This document shows, one piece after another, positions 15,595-16,928 of a stretch of 16,928 nucleotides of DNA (position 1 is its first letter; every line of letters starts with the position of its first letter). The DNA comes from Hydrogenothermaceae bacterium (lineage in GTDB: Bacteria; Aquificota; Aquificae; Hydrogenothermales; Hydrogenothermaceae). The notes under the pieces were generated by a model. That model worked only from the letters and a program-made list of their open reading frames with translations. It was not told the DNA's origin and did not search any database. Both the position numbers and the translations under genes were made by a program. The DNA is taken from the NCBI GenBank assembly GCA_026984415.1, contig JALSSE010000109.1:1-16928 (forward strand), read 5' to 3'.

Positions 15595-15611
15595 TGTAAA
15601 AAATTTTTACA
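15595..15611. repeat. Palindrome copy 3
   Basis: This is the identical 17-bp core. Its centre is 77 bases after that of copy 2 and about 122 bases upstream of the predicted sigma-54 start, the usual distance range for enhancer sites. Confidence 0.8.
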
Positions 15612-15698
15612 CTTTTAAGGTTTTTAAAATAGTTAAATTTAAAAGTGAAAAACTACAAGTCATTGACAATAAATAATTATTTTTTCAAATCTAACAAT

Positions 15699-15714
15699 TG
15701 GCACGATTCTTGCA
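15699..15714 (+). promoter_or_regulatory. Sigma-54 (-24/-12) promoter
   Basis: TGGCACG (15699-15705) and TTGCA (15710-15714) are separated by four bases and preceded by T. This agrees fully with the sigma-54 consensus YTGGCACGrNNNTTGCW as I know it. The invariant GG (15700-15701) and GC (15712-15713) are ten bases apart. The predicted start is near 15725, leaving a leader of about 27 bases before the ATG at 15752. Promoters of this class need an ATP-driven activator bound upstream, for which the three palindromes are candidates. Confidence 0.88.
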
Positions 15715-15751
15715 TATAAATTTAACTAAAATCAAATGGGAGGTTTTTGTC

Positions 15752-16928
15752 ATGAAAACATTTAAGGTTGTATTTACTCTTATTCTGTCTGTCATTCTTT
15801 ATTCGAGCTCTTTTTCAACACCAAATGATAATCCACCAGAACTTTCAAGCAATGGCTTTAATGATTTTGGGGTAACAGGAGACTACATTAAAATAGGAAT
15901 AGATAGCCTTGGCTTTATAGCAGATTATGATTTGGGGTATGGATTACAATATCCTATTGGAACAGAGCATTTAGCACTTGGCTGGTGGGGAGATGGATAT
16001 GGTGTAGGATATGATGATTCTCATTGGTATTTTGCAAGTGCATCTAGTGGTAATAATGGCTTTAATTTTATATCAGAAACAGATTTAAGTACAACTGACG
16101 CTTATATTGTAGAAGATGTATCTCAAACGAATGATGGAAAAATACAAGTAACACATAAATATATTTTTCCAAAGGACAAAAAGTTTATAATTCTAACAGT
16201 AAAAATTAAGAATATAAGTAATTCTGTATTAAACAATATTAGGTATAAGAAAATTACAGATTGGGATATGGATGGAACATTTGATGATTATTATGACTAC
16301 TTAATGAATAGCGATGGATTGCCTATAATGATGGCATGGGAAACTCACTATGCAGGATTAGCACTTGCACCAGGAACAACAGCAACATATATAGATGGAT
16401 ATTGGGATTCTTATTGGGAATATGGAGTTGATATACACAATTCAGACCCTGAAGGTGCAAATGTAGATGGTGCAGCAGTGTTTATTTTTGACATACCTTC
16501 TTTAAATCCTAACGAAGAAAAAACATATACTATGTTTTATCTTTTAGGAGATTCTAAAGATGAAATTATTCAAAATTATCATGAGGCTTCCTCGTATCTT
16601 ACTTCAGGTTTATCTATACAAAACGGAAAAATGTATGGAAACTTTACAATCGGAAGCTGGCCTAATTCAGCTGTTGTTAACTCTCAAATACCTTGCAGCA
16701 GCTATCCAGGGGTTAACCCAATATTTACTATGAACTGGGTTCAAAACTACAGATACAACTACATAGTAGCTTACAATTTAGACAGTGTTACCTGCTATGA
16801 TGACCCAGCATTTGACCCAATGAAACCTAACGTTGATTTTGATACTACAATTGCTACTTTAAGAGGAATGATGAACTACTCTACCCCAGTTATCATTGAA
16901 ATAGAAGAAAGCGACGGTGGAGAACCTG
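15752..16928 (+). CDS. Unrecognised secreted protein, 3' end cut by window
   Basis: The 392 visible residues begin with a classical signal peptide (basic Lys2/Lys5, hydrophobic 6-18, probable cleavage near Ser22), so the protein is exported. The mature part is rich in Gly, Tyr, Trp and Asp. It has a beta-strand character: for example, residues 145-170 (FIILTVKIKN, then Trp-Asp-Met-Asp-Gly) resemble a beta-sandwich with an Asp-rich loop that could bind calcium. Only two cysteines follow the signal, Cys315 and Cys348, possibly a disulfide. An acidic Glu/Asp/Gly stretch at 383-391 looks like a linker to a further domain beyond the window. I do not recognise the family; surface adhesin, S-layer or enzyme remain open. 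GGGAGGT (15738-15744) is the ribosome site and expression should depend on sigma-54. Codon choice changes near 16620. Confidence 0.85.
   Translation, partial: MKTFKVVFTLILSVILYSSSFSTPNDNPPELSSNGFNDFGVTGDYIKIGIDSLGFIADYDLGYGLQYPIGTEHLALGWWGDGYGVGYDDSHWYFASASSGNNGFNFISETDLSTTDAYIVEDVSQTNDGKIQVTHKYIFPKDKKFIILTVKIKNISNSVLNNIRYKKITDWDMDGTFDDYYDYLMNSDGLPIMMAWETHYAGLALAPGTTATYIDGYWDSYWEYGVDIHNSDPEGANVDGAAVFIFDIPSLNPNEEKTYTMFYLLGDSKDEIIQNYHEASSYLTSGLSIQNGKMYGNFTIGSWPNSAVVNSQIPCSSYPGVNPIFTMNWVQNYRYNYIVAYNLDSVTCYDDPAFDPMKPNVDFDTTIATLRGMMNYSTPVIIEIEESDGGEP

Larger units (their letters stand above)
15397..15751 (+). promoter_or_regulatory. Divergent control region between mfd and the secreted-protein gene
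   Basis: This 355-base gap holds no gene that I can support. It contains three copies of a 17-bp palindrome (listed separately), a sigma-54 promoter at 15699-15714, an AT-rich 12-bp palindrome AAATAATTATTT (15671-15682) and the GGGAGGT ribosome site (15738-15744). A TTGACA (15663-15668) has no good -10 partner. On the minus strand a weak TATAGA lies close to the mfd start. Confidence 0.8.

Noticed and set aside
15440..15611. CRISPR-like array of three repeats with about 60-base spacers
   Set aside because: The repeat is only 17 bases, perfectly palindromic and AT-only apart from G/C in the TGT/ACA ends. There are just three copies, no leader and no cas genes, while a sigma-54 promoter lies immediately downstream.

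Overview
The window is strongly AT-rich (about one third G+C by eye) and looks like chromosome from a thermophilic, microaerophilic sulfur oxidiser of the Aquificota. The Hydrogenothermaceae (Sulfurihydrogenibium/Persephonella-like) are my best guess. This rests on the general look of the proteins (Lys/Glu/Ile-rich), the pairing of sulfide:quinone reductase with a cytochrome bd oxidase, and a compact Mfd. It is an inference, not a database result.

Layout. (1) Bases 1-1732, minus strand: a folate block, with a YgfZ-type folate-binding protein followed by dihydropteroate synthase (folP), cut by the window start. (2) 1860-6300, plus strand: a respiratory block with a promoter and 26-bp dyad, cydA, cydB, a terminator, a sulfide:quinone reductase, an unrecognised 52-residue basic protein, and a terminator. 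SQR would feed electrons from sulfide into the quinone pool and the bd oxidase would pass them to oxygen. (3) 6323-7246, plus strand: an unrecognised four-helix membrane protein with a TTG start, overlapping the convergent clpS by 8 bases. (4) 9597-7239, minus strand: degP/htrA, a terminator-like hairpin, nadD, clpS. (5) 9742-10101, plus strand: an AhpD-like carboxymuconolactone decarboxylase family protein, divergent from degP and convergent with folE. (6) 15396-10123, minus strand: mfd, a CoA-binding protein, a small membrane coiled-coil protein, and folE. (7) 15397-16928: a regulatory intergenic region, then the 5' part of a gene for an unrecognised secreted protein, cut by the window end.

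Two things stand out. First, folE is split by a 353-residue intein with two LAGLIDADG motifs. It sits exactly before the third zinc-binding cysteine, so GTP cyclohydrolase I cannot be functional until the intein splices out. Second, the secreted-protein gene has a textbook sigma-54 (-24/-12) promoter preceded by three identical 17-bp palindromes with centres 78 and 77 bp apart. This is the architecture expected of upstream activating sites for a bacterial enhancer-binding protein. The same gene changes codon preference sharply around base 16620, which suggests a mosaic origin.
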